Both the position numbers and the translations under genes were made by a program. A DNA stretch of 64,000 nucleotides from Caprella mutica. Its lineage: Eukaryota > Arthropoda > Malacostraca > Amphipoda > Caprellidae. Of the stretch, positions 1 through 11,300 are shown in pieces. Below the pieces are notes generated by a model. The model searched no databases. It was not told where the DNA came from and was given only the letters and a program-made list of their open reading frames with translations. The stretch covers positions 1 through 64,000 of the forward strand of contig CANNZV010000509.1 of assembly GCA_947561585.1 (NCBI GenBank). Reading direction: 5' to 3'. Every line of letters begins with the position of its first letter. Within the stretch, counting starts at the first letter, position 1.

Positions 1-1250
1 CATAGATCACTAACTTTATATTGTTGTTCATAATATATGCAAATTAACAAAATGAATAAAAAAAGAAAACTGTATAGAATAAAGTAGCTAATAGCTGTAT
101 TCTGTAAAGCTAGTATTAAAGGTCCTCTCCAGGCTTCGGGAAAAAAATGAGTTTATCACATAATATTATAGAACTAAGGTCTACGATCATTATTCTGCAA
201 ACCGCATACAATTCGGTTCAGTATATATTTTATAATTTGTTTTTAAAGTTTTTAAGTACTCAGTGAGCAACAATTGAGCGAATCACTAATCTGATGCTCA
301 AGAAGAAGATTGTACACTCTTTGTTTTGATTACAAAATTGAATTTTATAAACTAACTATGCGTTTTCGGCCTATATTTTATATATTAATTGTTTCCTAAA
401 GTATATAAACGTTTCTATTATAAGTTCATTCAATTTTATACCTTTACACGAATATTAAATGGATTTATTAAACCTAATACCTAGTTGACAATCAAAACAA
501 ATGGTGTACAATCTTTTTCTTCAGGCTGAAAATTTCTTAAATTAGTAAGTCGGTAGTAAAATAGGTTTTGTAGGGTTTTGATTATAAAAATCTTTAAAAG
601 CATATAAAAATAAAAATATGCTACCAAATTCGATGCAGTTTGCACCAAAATGATAAGGAACATTAGCCTCGTTGAATAAGGCAATAAAAATATATGCTTG
701 GAGGGGAAAAGCTAGTATTGAGCTACAGACTCAAAGTAAACAATACAAGAACCTAGAAATCGTATTCCAAGTGACGTCACCTTCTTTTTCTTTGTCAGTA
801 TTTCTGTCTAGTGCGAGTATCCTTCTAACTATTTAATTCATGATGAGGATGAAGCATATGTATTTTATGCGTAGCTCGCGGCAAAAAATGTTCTGTAGCA
901 TCATTTCTCCTCATTTATCTTTGCAATGACGTGATCGTAGCTGATCTTTTATTCAAATTAATGCCTCGTTTTCCAAAGCTGCGTGTGATGAAATCAAAAC
1001 AAAAGAAGGGTTAAATCTGAAAAAATACTTTTCATTCTATCTATATCTAATGTGAATTGAATAAATTATTTGATTTTTGATAGTTAAGTTGATGGCAATG
1101 TTAATTGCCCTATTGTAACTCGTTTGGAGTTTGAAAAATAGGACTTGGTGAGTAAATCCAAGGCTGAACTGCTGAAGCAGTCAAGCACACAGAACATTGA
1201 ATAAGAGAAGCTCAGATCGAACGTGTACACATGGTGTACCCAGTCGTAAA
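1..1250. other. Non-coding AT-rich sequence
   Basis: I see no coding exon, RNA gene or recognisable transposon here. Short open frames on the minus strand are low-complexity and lack family resemblance or splice context. The only structured signal is a full CRE palindrome, TGACGTCA, at 772-779, which may belong with the cluster further right. Confidence 0.5.
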
Positions 1251-1252
1251 AT

Positions 1253-1570
1253 TTCAACCAATCACGTCCATTGATCGCTGACGTCACTATAAACACTCTC
1301 TCGAAAACAGTTTAAGCGTGCATTCTACCTCAGCTCATTATCTTTGCTGGGAGTCATATCTTCCTACCAAATTAAGTACACGATTATCTATATTCTACAA
1401 CTCAGCTACTAAGTAATAATAAACTAATCTTCTTTGCAAAAAACACAAACTGACACCATTTCGGTTGTAATACGCATTCAAAATACGGACTCAAACAGAA
1501 CTGGTGAAAACGAAGCCTCTGATTGGCTGAGTGGCTGAGCTGTGGCTCTAGTTGAAGTGACGTCACTGTA
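1253..1570. promoter_or_regulatory. Paired CCAAT/CRE modules, possible promoter
   Basis: Two similar modules lie about 280 bp apart. Each has a CCAAT-type element (CCAAT near 1257; inverted as ATTGG near 1522), then a perfect TGACGTCA (1279-1286 and 1558-1565), then an A/T-rich TATA-like string directly after it (TATAAA; TGTAAA). CREB/ATF factors bind TGACGTCA and NF-Y binds CCAAT. A further CCAAT lies near 1640. The cluster is 3.8 kb upstream of the Dicer ATG, so it could serve Dicer or an unseen gene to the left. No transcript start can be read from sequence alone. Confidence 0.3.
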
Positions 1571-1905
1571 AACGGCACTCAAGAGTAATATAATGGGATC
1601 TACACTTCTTCTTCTATTCAATGTTCTGTGGTCAAGCAGCCAATCTGTTGGAAATAATTTGAATGACTTGAATCTGATGCATTGTCCTCTATAGGTATAT
1701 CTCTGAACCCAAATTTAAAAATTAAAATCTTGTGACACCAATCTAAGAAATATTGAATTATTTCCTTTTTAGTATTTACATTATCCTAGTTTACTTCAAT
1801 TACTTAGCCTAGTTAAAACTTAAACTGTCTTAAAACAGATTATCTACCTAATAAACTGAGATTATGAAATCAATGTTTGTTACAGTTTATAGTTTGTACT
1901 AGGTG

Positions 1906-2142
1906 CCAGTCTGTATTTTGTGCATAAAATTCCACTGACTTTTTGATAAAGCTAAAAAAATCCACCATAAATTTCCAGTAATTTGGCTGATCCACCAACA
2001 TTTTATCCATTTTCCCACTGAAAATTAATGGTAATATAGGAATAAATAGCTAAAAAATCCACCGACTTTGCTAGAATATTATTTTTAAGGGGAAAAAATT
2101 CCACCGACATGTCGGTGGAATTTACCATGAAATACAGACTGG
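1906..2142. mobile_element. hAT-type MITE, copy 1
   Basis: A 237-bp element bounded by 13-bp terminal inverted repeats CCAGTCTGTATTT / AAATACAGACTGG and flanked by a perfect 8-bp direct repeat ACTAGGTG (1898-1905 and 2143-2150). An 8-bp target duplication is typical of the hAT superfamily. It has no coding capacity. Internally it carries short TCCACC-rich blocks, including a small palindrome around CCGACATGTCGG. Confidence 0.8.
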
Positions 2143-2513
2143 ACTAGGTGTAGGTAGTAAATAAAGAACCATTTGGCATTTTATAGAGTAGGTATAATGG
2201 TATATCTATATCAGTTAAAGCCAATTAATTGATTTATAATTCAAATTGTCAAAACTCAGAATCAGATGTGTCTAATTCTAATTGGCTTTAAATTTTTAAT
2301 TAATTCCTATGTTCCCATGTTAATTTTAGCTTGAAATCTTCTAAATATGAGCCCAAATTTTCAAATTTCAAACTACTCTAATTCTCTGAATAATGTATCT
2401 CTCAAGTATAATAGTATGGCTTATAAACTCAGAATTCTCCATTTGTGACTAATCTGACGATTTGTCTCTCCAAGACAAATCGAACAGCCTGAGCTCTCGC
2501 TCTCTCAGGTAAA

Positions 2514-2754
2514 CCAGATTGTATTTGGTGGTAAATTCCAGTGATATGTCGGGAGATATTCAATTTCTCTAATAAAAAAATTCCTGCAATGTCGGAGGAT
2601 ATTTAGCTATTAATTCTTGTATTACCTACCATTAATTTTGGGAGGGGAAACTGGAAAAATGTTGGAGGACTAGACAAATTGATGATAAATGTTGGCAGCT
2701 ATTTCTCAGATTTTTGAAAAAGTCAGAGGAGTTCGTGCACCAAATACAAACTGG
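2514..2754. mobile_element. hAT-type MITE, copy 2, inverted and diverged
   Basis: An older copy of the same family in the opposite orientation. Its ends read CCAGATTGTATTTGG and CCAAATACAAACTGG, and it is flanked by a perfect 8-bp duplication CAGGTAAA (2506-2513 and 2755-2762). The internal sequence is recognisably the reverse complement of copy 1, with many substitutions. Confidence 0.75.
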
Positions 2755-2761
2755 CAGGTAA

Positions 2762-4082
2762 AATTGTAAGGCTGATGCCTGATGGCTCATATACTCTCCA
2801 TTTGCACCAAGTAATAGAGCATGTTCAAACTCGCCATTTTAATGGCGAGTTTGTGACAGTTATTTTGAGCCATTCAATTGCAAATGGCGAGTTTTATCTA
2901 TTTTTCTCCCAGTCTGCAGAACATGGGACATTTTTAACATTTTCTGTGCGAACAATCCTTAATTTCCTCCTATATATTATTTACATGTATTTTACTGAGA
3001 ACAAAAGCCAAAATAGAGGATTTCTTGGAGAACAGTCTACCAGTTCGGCAGTTCCTTCAGTCTGGTTTTTCTCCTATGCTACAATGTTATTTTGGAGAGA
3101 TTTTATGAAAATTGATCATTTTGGAGAGGAGAATTTGTTGAATTTTGGAGAGAGCTGGAGAGACAAATGGCAAGTTTATGAGACATACTATTTTACTTGG
3201 CATTTGCAATGATTTGTCTCTCCCAAAATCACCAAATTTCTCTCCAAAATGATCAAATTAAAATTATTATAAATTCTCTCCAAAATAACATTGTAGCATA
3301 GGAGAAAATTAAATATTTCTCACCATTTGCAAATGAAGGGCTCATCCATGCCAGTCTGTATTTGGTGCAAAAAATTCCACTGACTTTATGAAATAGCTGA
3401 AAAAATCCACCTTAAATTTCCAAAATTTTGGCTGATCCACCATCATTTTACCCATTTTTCCACCGAAAATTAATGGTAACATAGGAATAAATAGCTAAAA
3501 GTCCACCGACTTTGCCAGAATATTATATTCTAAGGGGGAAAAATTTACCACGAAACACAGACTGGAGTATACATGCGACTTTGTCCATACTTTGAATCAT
3601 AGGGGCTCATAAGTCATAAGTTATTAACTGTCACAGTCACACCATTAAAATGACCTAGTTTCAACCTTCAGAGAATGTTCATTGAGTCGCCAATATATCT
3701 TTTTTTTTCAAAAATAAGTCGTCAAAAATTAGTTATGTAGTCGCCATTCGTCAAAATTTAATTCAAATTTTGAAAGTTGACAGTCGTCAATACCTATATT
3801 ATTATACCTACCTAATTATTAAAAGTAAACATACCTTAATTATCGGGCTTAATATATTATTCCAAACTGCAGAAAATGGTAAACTGTTCTCCAAGAAATC
3901 CCTATTTTGGCTTTTGTTCTCAGTAAAATACATGTAAACATAGAAGGAAATTAAGGAATGTTCGCACAGAAAATGTTAAAAATGTCCCATATTCTGCACA
4001 TAGGATATAATTGAGAGCGTATCAGCCAATCAGAGAGAGGCATCAGGCATATAACTGATACCAGCCAATCACAGAGAGGCAT
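2762..4082. repeat. Nested inverted-repeat block
   Basis: Two palindromic layers surround MITE copy 3. The outer layer pairs about 2915-3057 with about 3868-4003 in reverse complement, including TTTTCTGTGCGAACA against TGTTCGCACAGAAAA and a shared stretch around ACATGTATTTTACTGAGAAC. The inner layer pairs TTTTCTCCTATGCTACAATG (about 3067) with its complement near 3290, with TTTGGAGAG-type blocks between. The right flank repeats a CAGCCAATCA motif twice (about 4024 and 4063). A 145-codon open frame at 2775-3212 lies in this block and looks like chance. Confidence 0.5.
3351..3565. mobile_element. hAT-type MITE, copy 3
   Basis: A third copy in the same orientation as copy 1, starting CCAGTCTGTATTTGG and ending CACAGACTGG. 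Long internal stretches match copy 1, but about 25 bp are missing near the right end. No clear 8-bp flanking duplication remains. Confidence 0.75.
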
Positions 4083-4603
4083 ACTTTCTTTCATAGTTAT
4101 TCATTTTTTATTTCCTATAATTAGTCAGAGAGCATCGAATTAAAATGACAAGTATTGACGACATCATTCATAACAAAAGATTGCAATCTTTCACAGAAAA
4201 CTGATATACATAATACATCACGCCATATCAAAACAAAATGGCGGCTTTGTTTACATTTAAACAAAGGTGCTTTCCGCCGTTCATGCATGATCCTTGTGTC
4301 ACCAATTTTAATTTTAAATCTAATTAAAGTGCTCATTAGTCGTCTATATATGGGAAAGATACTCATTTTCACAAATTTTAAGTTGACAATTAATCGGCGA
4401 CTTGGTACATACTCTTAAACTAGGCAAAATGGTGAGCTTGGAAGTTGGACATGCTTTATTGCCTGGTCTTCTGCTGTCCGCAGAGATTTTAATTTGAGAG
4501 ACCGTTATTCTCTGACTCTCAGTAGCAGATTCAGAATTTTTAATATAAGGAGACAGACAGTACAGTGTCTTATTATAGATTTATTGTTACAGATATTAAA
4601 AAA

Positions 4604-4639
4604 ATTAGAAACTAACTAACTAGTTAGTTAGTTTCTAAT
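4604..4639. repeat. Perfect 36-bp palindrome
   Basis: The left half is ATTAGAAACTAACTAACT and the right half is its exact reverse complement, with no spacer. It lies about 790 bp upstream of the Dicer start codon. It could be a residual fold-back element or a cruciform-prone site. Confidence 0.7.
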
Positions 4640-4967
4640 ATCTAGTATTATAGTATGTACCTACCAATAATAATTTATGAGATGCAAATGTTTGAAAAGA
4701 AAAAGTAGTTAAAAAATTGAAAATCTGACTCAAAATTTACTACATGGTAATTGTATTGTATTTGTAACTGTTAATGAACCAACAGTTTTATTTTCTAGTT
4801 ATCTGACTTATCTCTGTGTTCTATTGTTTTATAAATTGATTAAATTCTTTTCAGCCAGAAAGGATATGCGTAAGATGAATTACCTTCCGAGTGGATAAAT
4901 CCATTTATATTCTAATTTAATGTAACTAGTAATTACATTGTTAAAAGACCATCTACAACCAAGAATC

Positions 4968-5028
4968 TCTTCTTCTTTGCTAAGGCTGTGAATAATCTAC
5001 ATGTTTGTTGAAGAGCCACTTTAGGAAG
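4968..5028 (+). other. Possible 5' UTR exon of Dicer
   Basis: The Dicer ATG lies immediately after a consensus 3' splice site (TTTCAG, ending at 5395), so at least one upstream non-coding exon is needed. The best nearby 5' splice site is GGAAG/GTGAGT with its GT at 5029-5030. The left limit is a guess. This is inference from splice grammar only. Confidence 0.3.
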
Positions 5029-5395
5029 GTGAGTAATTAGTAGCTAAATATCAGTCTTATTGACTATATATATTCATAAAATGGTTCATTTAATTATCTT
5101 GTTATAAATGTAAAATGTATTACATTTGATGAAACATATTTAAAAGACTTTAATTCAAAATTTTCTAAATATTTGCTTCATTATTTTCATTAATGATAGA
5201 TTAATTATTTTCAATCTATCGGACGTTTATAAGTGCTTACACTATATAGTTATCCTATCCTATCATATCATAAATTAAATGTATTTTTACTACTCAATTT
5301 TCTGATTAAAAATGCTGGATGATTATTTGAAAAGGAGTTCTGTAATTTAGAATTTTATATAGTGCCATCTCAAACTATTTTTATCGTTATTTCAG

Positions 5396-8300
5396 ATGAA
5401 CAAAGTACAATTGGATAATATCCACACCAACATCTTCACTCCCAGAGAGCATCAGGTAAGGAAATATTATGAATAATTGTGCTGTTGACATCTTTTAACA
5501 TCATTGAAATAGTTGTGTGTTCTAGTTAATCTAAACATTTTCTAAATATATTTGCAATGTGTATTGAATTTATATACAGTATGTTGCTAGCATAATGAAT
5601 TGATTCATTGATATTAAAATACAGTAGATATATAATTTTTGCAATCCAAAACATATATAACTTTGTAATCTAGATGTTTTATGTTGTAATAAATTGTATC
5701 CAAATTACTTCATATATCTATATATTTTACTTTGAATTAGTCAATATTAATGATAATGGATATTGAATTATTTGAAAGATCTAAAAAAATCGAAGTATGT
5801 TCACTGTGTTCATCATTTCATTTGTTTTTCCATTAATCAATTTTGCCAATTATTGATAGATTCAATTGGTTGATTCAACATCTTTTGTCATATTAGAAGA
5901 ACGATTTAATAATTAAATAAACATAATTATTATATAGTTCTTTCGTATATGACCGAAAATGTTGATTTGACTTATAATTTGCAACTTGCCCTACGTTCTG
6001 ATGCTTAAACCAGTGTTGAGATTCTGTGGATCACTAATATGCATTCATCTTTCCCCAGGTGGAGTTGCTTTGGCAATGTCTGCAGCAGAACACTGTGTCT
6101 GTGCTGTCAAGCCAAAAGACACAGGAGTATCTAAGCACGAGCCTAGCTAGGGAATTGAACTTCCTGTGTGCCACTCAGAAGAATGACTCCATTGGGTGTG
6201 TTCATTTGTACATAGATATTAGAAATGATGTTTATTATTTAGTCACTCTTTGGATGTTGGAATATTTTATTGCTAAAAATCATTAAATCGCTATATATAT
6301 AAAAATAAATTGAACTAGCTACCATTTATTTTATATATAATTTTTTTTATATCTTTAAAGCAATCTGAAAATATCTTGTTTTCATATATTTAGAGTTAAA
6401 AATGTTACATTTGTGAAGTAAATCCATCCCAATCAATTAAAATTTTGTTGAGTTTCTTCTATTTTACATTCAACTAAAATCAACAATTGTTATTTTATCA
6501 TCTGCAAGTCATTCAAAAGCTATCACTTTATCAGCAAAATAATTATATGTTAAACATTTTTCGGAAAATTCAGTTAGACATTTTTTATAAACCTTTCATT
6601 TGACTTCAATTTTCAGGGATAAAGTGCGTCTGTTATTCGTGGGCAGTCGCTACAGCACACTAGAGTATCTCTGTGAAGCCATAGAGCAAAACACGCCCCT
6701 CACTGCTGCCATAGTTCCACAGACAGAACAGGAGACTGACCTCTGGACTGAAGAGCAATGGAACGAGATCACAGGGAAGCAAGTGAGTTGAGAAATCCCT
6801 CTATTGACATTGATGTAATGTTGGAAAGTCTGCAATACTACAATACCTACTGCAGCTAAACATCCTAAATTCCATATAATAACCTTCTGATATCAATAAA
6901 GAATTATGGCGCAATATATTTACATTTATCTGAAGCGCTACCTACATAACCTATCAATTAAAATAAAAAAATGTTTTAAAGTATTAAATTTCAACTATCA
7001 TGAGCTACGCTAAAGAAGTTAGTTGCAACACACTAACAACTGCAGCCTCTAACCTTAGAAACTCTGATAAACGTTAGTTTTTGAAATATAAATAAATTAT
7101 AACATGCATTGAGTTTCTTTTGATATGCAACATTTCAATATAAATTCGGTTCTGCAGGTTTTAGGCACTTTCTTGAGAGGGATGCAATTAAATAGTTGAA
7201 GGGCTGCAATTTACCTCTGTGATTTATTTTATTTTATATATATATATATTTATTTTATATATATAGTTTATATTTATTGACATTCCTTTTATAACCTATA
7301 GCTGGAGTACCTATCTCACTAGTAACTATTTGAATTTCTTTAATAATATCTTTATATTTATTTGTGAATTCACTGATACTGTTATTAGCTAATATATGCT
7401 ACTTAAAGTTTTAGTATATCAACCTACTTGTTTATAATTAGCCTGCTAACTGATATGTTTTGAACTTTAGTGGCTATTGTCTCTTTTTCATTTACGTCAA
7501 CCCTCTACTTTTCAGGTTCTATTTGTGACCTCAGACTTGGTTCCTTTTTACTGTGAACACATCGATGTAGACAGTATCTGTCTGCTGTTCCTTCTGGATG
7601 CGCACGAATGTCTCGTTGACGTCAAACTACAAAATGTGAGTTATTTATCTTATAAATTGAATCAGTTGCTATGCAAAAAGCTTTCTTCAGTTTTAAATAA
7701 TAGTAATTGTTATCAAAAAATAATGCAATTAATGTAGAGTTCAATTAATTGAAATTAAACTGAAATTCCAGCATAGCATTTAAAGCTTTGTCTTGTCACC
7801 TCGATCATACTATTTCAATTACATGTATATACATGATAATTTTGCGTATATAAATGATATTTGAATTGATTTCTTCACTAACTATTGGTAATTTATTGTA
7901 CAAGGTAATAAAAGCTATCAAAATCTTCTCAGGTTATCCAGAAACTGAGTTCCAGTTGTCGTGTGGTGGGTGCCTCGCTCCCCATCCTTCCCTCATCAAC
8001 ACCTTCCCCTTCTGATACCCCTTCCGATCCTCCTCCCTGTTCTGATCCCAATTCTGATACCTGTTCCGATCTCTCCATCTCTTCTGATCCGTCCTCTGAT
8101 CCCCCTCCTCCCGTTTCTGATCCTCCACCTCCTTCGCCCAATCCCCCTCCTCCCCACGTCGTAAATTCCTTCATCAAAAGACTGTCTGCCGTTACAAAGT
8201 GTTCAGTCACAACATCTGGTGACATTGTCACACTCATTGGTGAGCCTAACTTATCTACTAAGGAATAAAGAATAAATTATTAGCTACAATAATTAGAACC

Positions 8301-11300
8301 TGTACATAACTTGTTTTATATCTGGAACTAGGAATTAGGATCATGTCATATAGGTCGTGACAGATTGATCAAAAATTTCTAAAGGTCAGATTGGTTGGTA
8401 ACACCGAGTACTGTGGTATTCTCCTATAAGGAAATTAATTCAGTAAATAATATCCCGTCACTTTTATAATAAGTAGAGTCATCCAACATTAACCCTCACG
8501 CCTACCATTCACATTATTCTTACTAATATAAGTCCATTGTATTTGCATTGGCAGGTAATGAGAACAGAGCGACAGAGAGCATCATAGTGTGCAGTAACAT
8601 CCCCCAGATAGTGCAGCCTAACCTCTATGACAGAGTGTGGCAAGAACTCAACAATGTTAGAAGTTTCATGGAAGATCATAGGTGAGTAGCTACTGAGGCA
8701 TCTGTTTATGTCTTGAGAAGTTAAAGCTTTGGAATCCTTGAGCTTGAGAATCTAGAGGTTAAGAATCTTTATGTTAAAAGTCTCAGGGTTAAGAATCTCA
8801 AGCTTGAGAAGCTTAAACTAAAGAAATTGAACCTTGAGAAACTCAATTACAAGTTAAATTTTTGAGACTTTGATGCATGGGAATGGCACTAATCTATTTC
8901 TCTCTGTACTCAGGTATAACCTTGTAGAAATATACGGTGATCTTTATAAGCCGTACGTAGAGGGTTTGCCAGACCCTAAGGAAATCCCTATGAACTTTCT
9001 GAACAACATAGAGATGGTCTACAGGGATATGGGTGAGTGAAATGCATCCTTTTTTCAAAAAACGAAAATTATTTCAACATTCAAAAATAGTGTATTGAAA
9101 GTAGATGAATGGTTATTGCTAGGGCTGTGACAATATGCTTTTGAAATCATAGATCCTGAAAATATTATAGACGGTGAGAATTAAAGAGTATTAAATCATT
9201 CTTCACCAGCGGTATATATATAGTATTCAATACCATTTCCTTTCGTCAATGATATTCTTCAGATAGGTATATGATTTTAAATGCATAGTGTCACACCCCT
9301 AATTATTTCATACTTATAATTTATATTAGCTTGCATTCTTGTACCTCTCTCAGATTAGCTATGTAGTGTCATTAATATTCCATTTGTTAACTTCATCTTC
9401 AGGCCTGTGGGCGTGTGACAGAGCTGCTCTATATGCACTAGTGGAGATAGAGAAACTGAAGAAGAAGACTGCCTATGACAGGCACTACCTCTTGCTCTGT
9501 GTCATATTCACCTTCATGGCCAAGATAAGGTGAGGGATGTCATTGCTATTGTTGTAGCTAGCTACAACAACTGCATTCAGTAATAGACTTTTTGTTCAAC
9601 AAATGACTCCATGAAGTCTAATAACTATACCTGAGGAAAGAGGTTCTATTTATATTTGATGTGATGTTTTATCAGACGTTTCTACATTCTCGGAACATGT
9701 TAGGAAAAAATATAATGATTATTATTTACTTTTAATTGGTATCTATGTACCTGCAGGTATCCTAGATATCAATCAAGATGAAATTAAAATGATATATTTT
9801 TTCTTCGATTTCCGAAAATGTGGACCCGTCCAATAACTCAGAACTTACCTCACCTACTCTATAGCTATGTTCCTCTTTTAATTCTTTACAACCTCTTTTT
9901 CTCTCGTCAGAACTATTATCAGTGAAGTTTTTGAGGAGTGCTCCGATTTGGAGAAAATTACCAATTTCTCTACTCCAAAAATTCTGCGACTGGTTGATAT
10001 TCTGCGGCGTATCCGTCCTGTGCATTTCGTGGATCCACGCAATCGCAGTCATGCAAAGAGTTTGAATGGTGATGAGAGTGATGATAGCTCTTCTGAAAGT
10101 GATGATGATGAAGAAGAAGAATGTGATGACAGTTCCACTGGTGAAGAAGAAGTGAGACCTGCTAGTCCAATGGGAGTAGTCATCACTGAAATATTTGATG
10201 ATGATGCTGCTGAAGTAGTGGTGAATGGCTGTGCCAAAAGTCTTGGTGATGAAGACAGTGATGTATTAACTATTTGTGATGAGCAAAAGGCTGTGACAAC
10301 CCTTAATGGTTCTTTAGACACTGATATCTGTGATGACTTTGATAAATTAACTACCTCTAACGTTTCTGATGAGTGTTCTAAATGTGATGATGAGTGTTCT
10401 AAAGTAGGTCTGACTAATGGTGATTTAGTAACTAAGTTGAATTCCCTCAATATCAAGACAAATGGCTACCATTCTATGGAAGATATGAAGCACCCTCTCA
10501 CTAACGGAGTATGGTTAAGTTTGGAGGAGAAATCTAAAGCTTACTCCAATGAATGTATTGAAGATGACAGATCTGTAAAGGGAGAAACTAAAGCAGGGGT
10601 AGTTTTACCACCAGCTGCTGAAGAAGATTTACCATTAGCTGCTGAAGAAGTTTTGTCAGTAGCAACTGAAGAAGGTTCTCCCTCAGCTGGTGATGAAGGT
10701 TCTCTTCCAGCTGTTGAAGAAGGTTCTCTTCCAGCTGTTGAAGAAGGTTCTCTTCCAGCTGTTGAAGAGGGTTCTCTTCCAGCTGGTGAAGAAGGTTCTC
10801 TTCCAGCTGTTGAAGAAGGTTCTCCTCCAGCTGTTGAAGAAGGTTCTCCTCCAGCTGCTGAAGAGGGTTCTCCTCCAGCTGCTGAAGAGGGTTCTCCTCC
10901 AGCTGCTGAAGAGGGTTCTCCTCCAGCTGCTGAAGAGGGTTCTCCTCCAGCTGCTGAAGAGGGTTTTCCTCCAGCTGCTGAAGAGGGTTCTCCCCCAGCT
11001 GCTGAAGAGGGTTCTCCTCCAGCTGCTGAAGAGGGTTCTCCTCCAGCTGCTGAAGAGGGTTCTCCTCCAGCTGCTGAAGAGGGTTCTCCTCCAGCTGCTG
11101 AAGAGGGTTCTCCTCCAGCAGCTGAAGAGGGTTCTCCTCCAGCTGCTGAAGAGGGTTCTCCTCCAGCTGCTGAAGAGGGTTCTCCTCCAGCTGCTGAAGA
11201 GGGTTCTCACCCAGCAGGATGTCCTACTCAAGGTCCTGATGCTCAGGATATCTACAATATGTTCAGGAAAGCTGGCAGGAGGAGAAAGAAGTTTGACATT

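Larger units (their letters stand above)
5396..9529 (+). other. Dicer: Dicer exons 1-8: degenerate helicase lobe 1 and lobe 2i
   Basis: Exons 1-2 align with the start of animal Dicer helicases ([23 protein letters not shown]), but the P-loop normally reading TGSGKT is shortened to SSQKT, losing both glycines. Exon 4 holds the motif II position, where DECH is replaced by DAHE. Exon 3 keeps a hydrophobic strand (RLLFVGS). Exon 5 has a Pro/Ser/Asp-rich low-complexity insert of about 60 residues. Exons 6-8 match the lobe 2i insertion ([43 protein letters not shown]). The scaffold fold is probably kept, but ATP binding and hydrolysis should be lost. Drosophila Dcr-1 is a known Dicer with a degenerate helicase. 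Confidence 0.88.

Noticed and set aside
2775..3212. 145-codon open frame as a possible small gene
   Set aside because: It lies inside nested inverted repeats, has no homology I recognise, and its composition follows the repeat.
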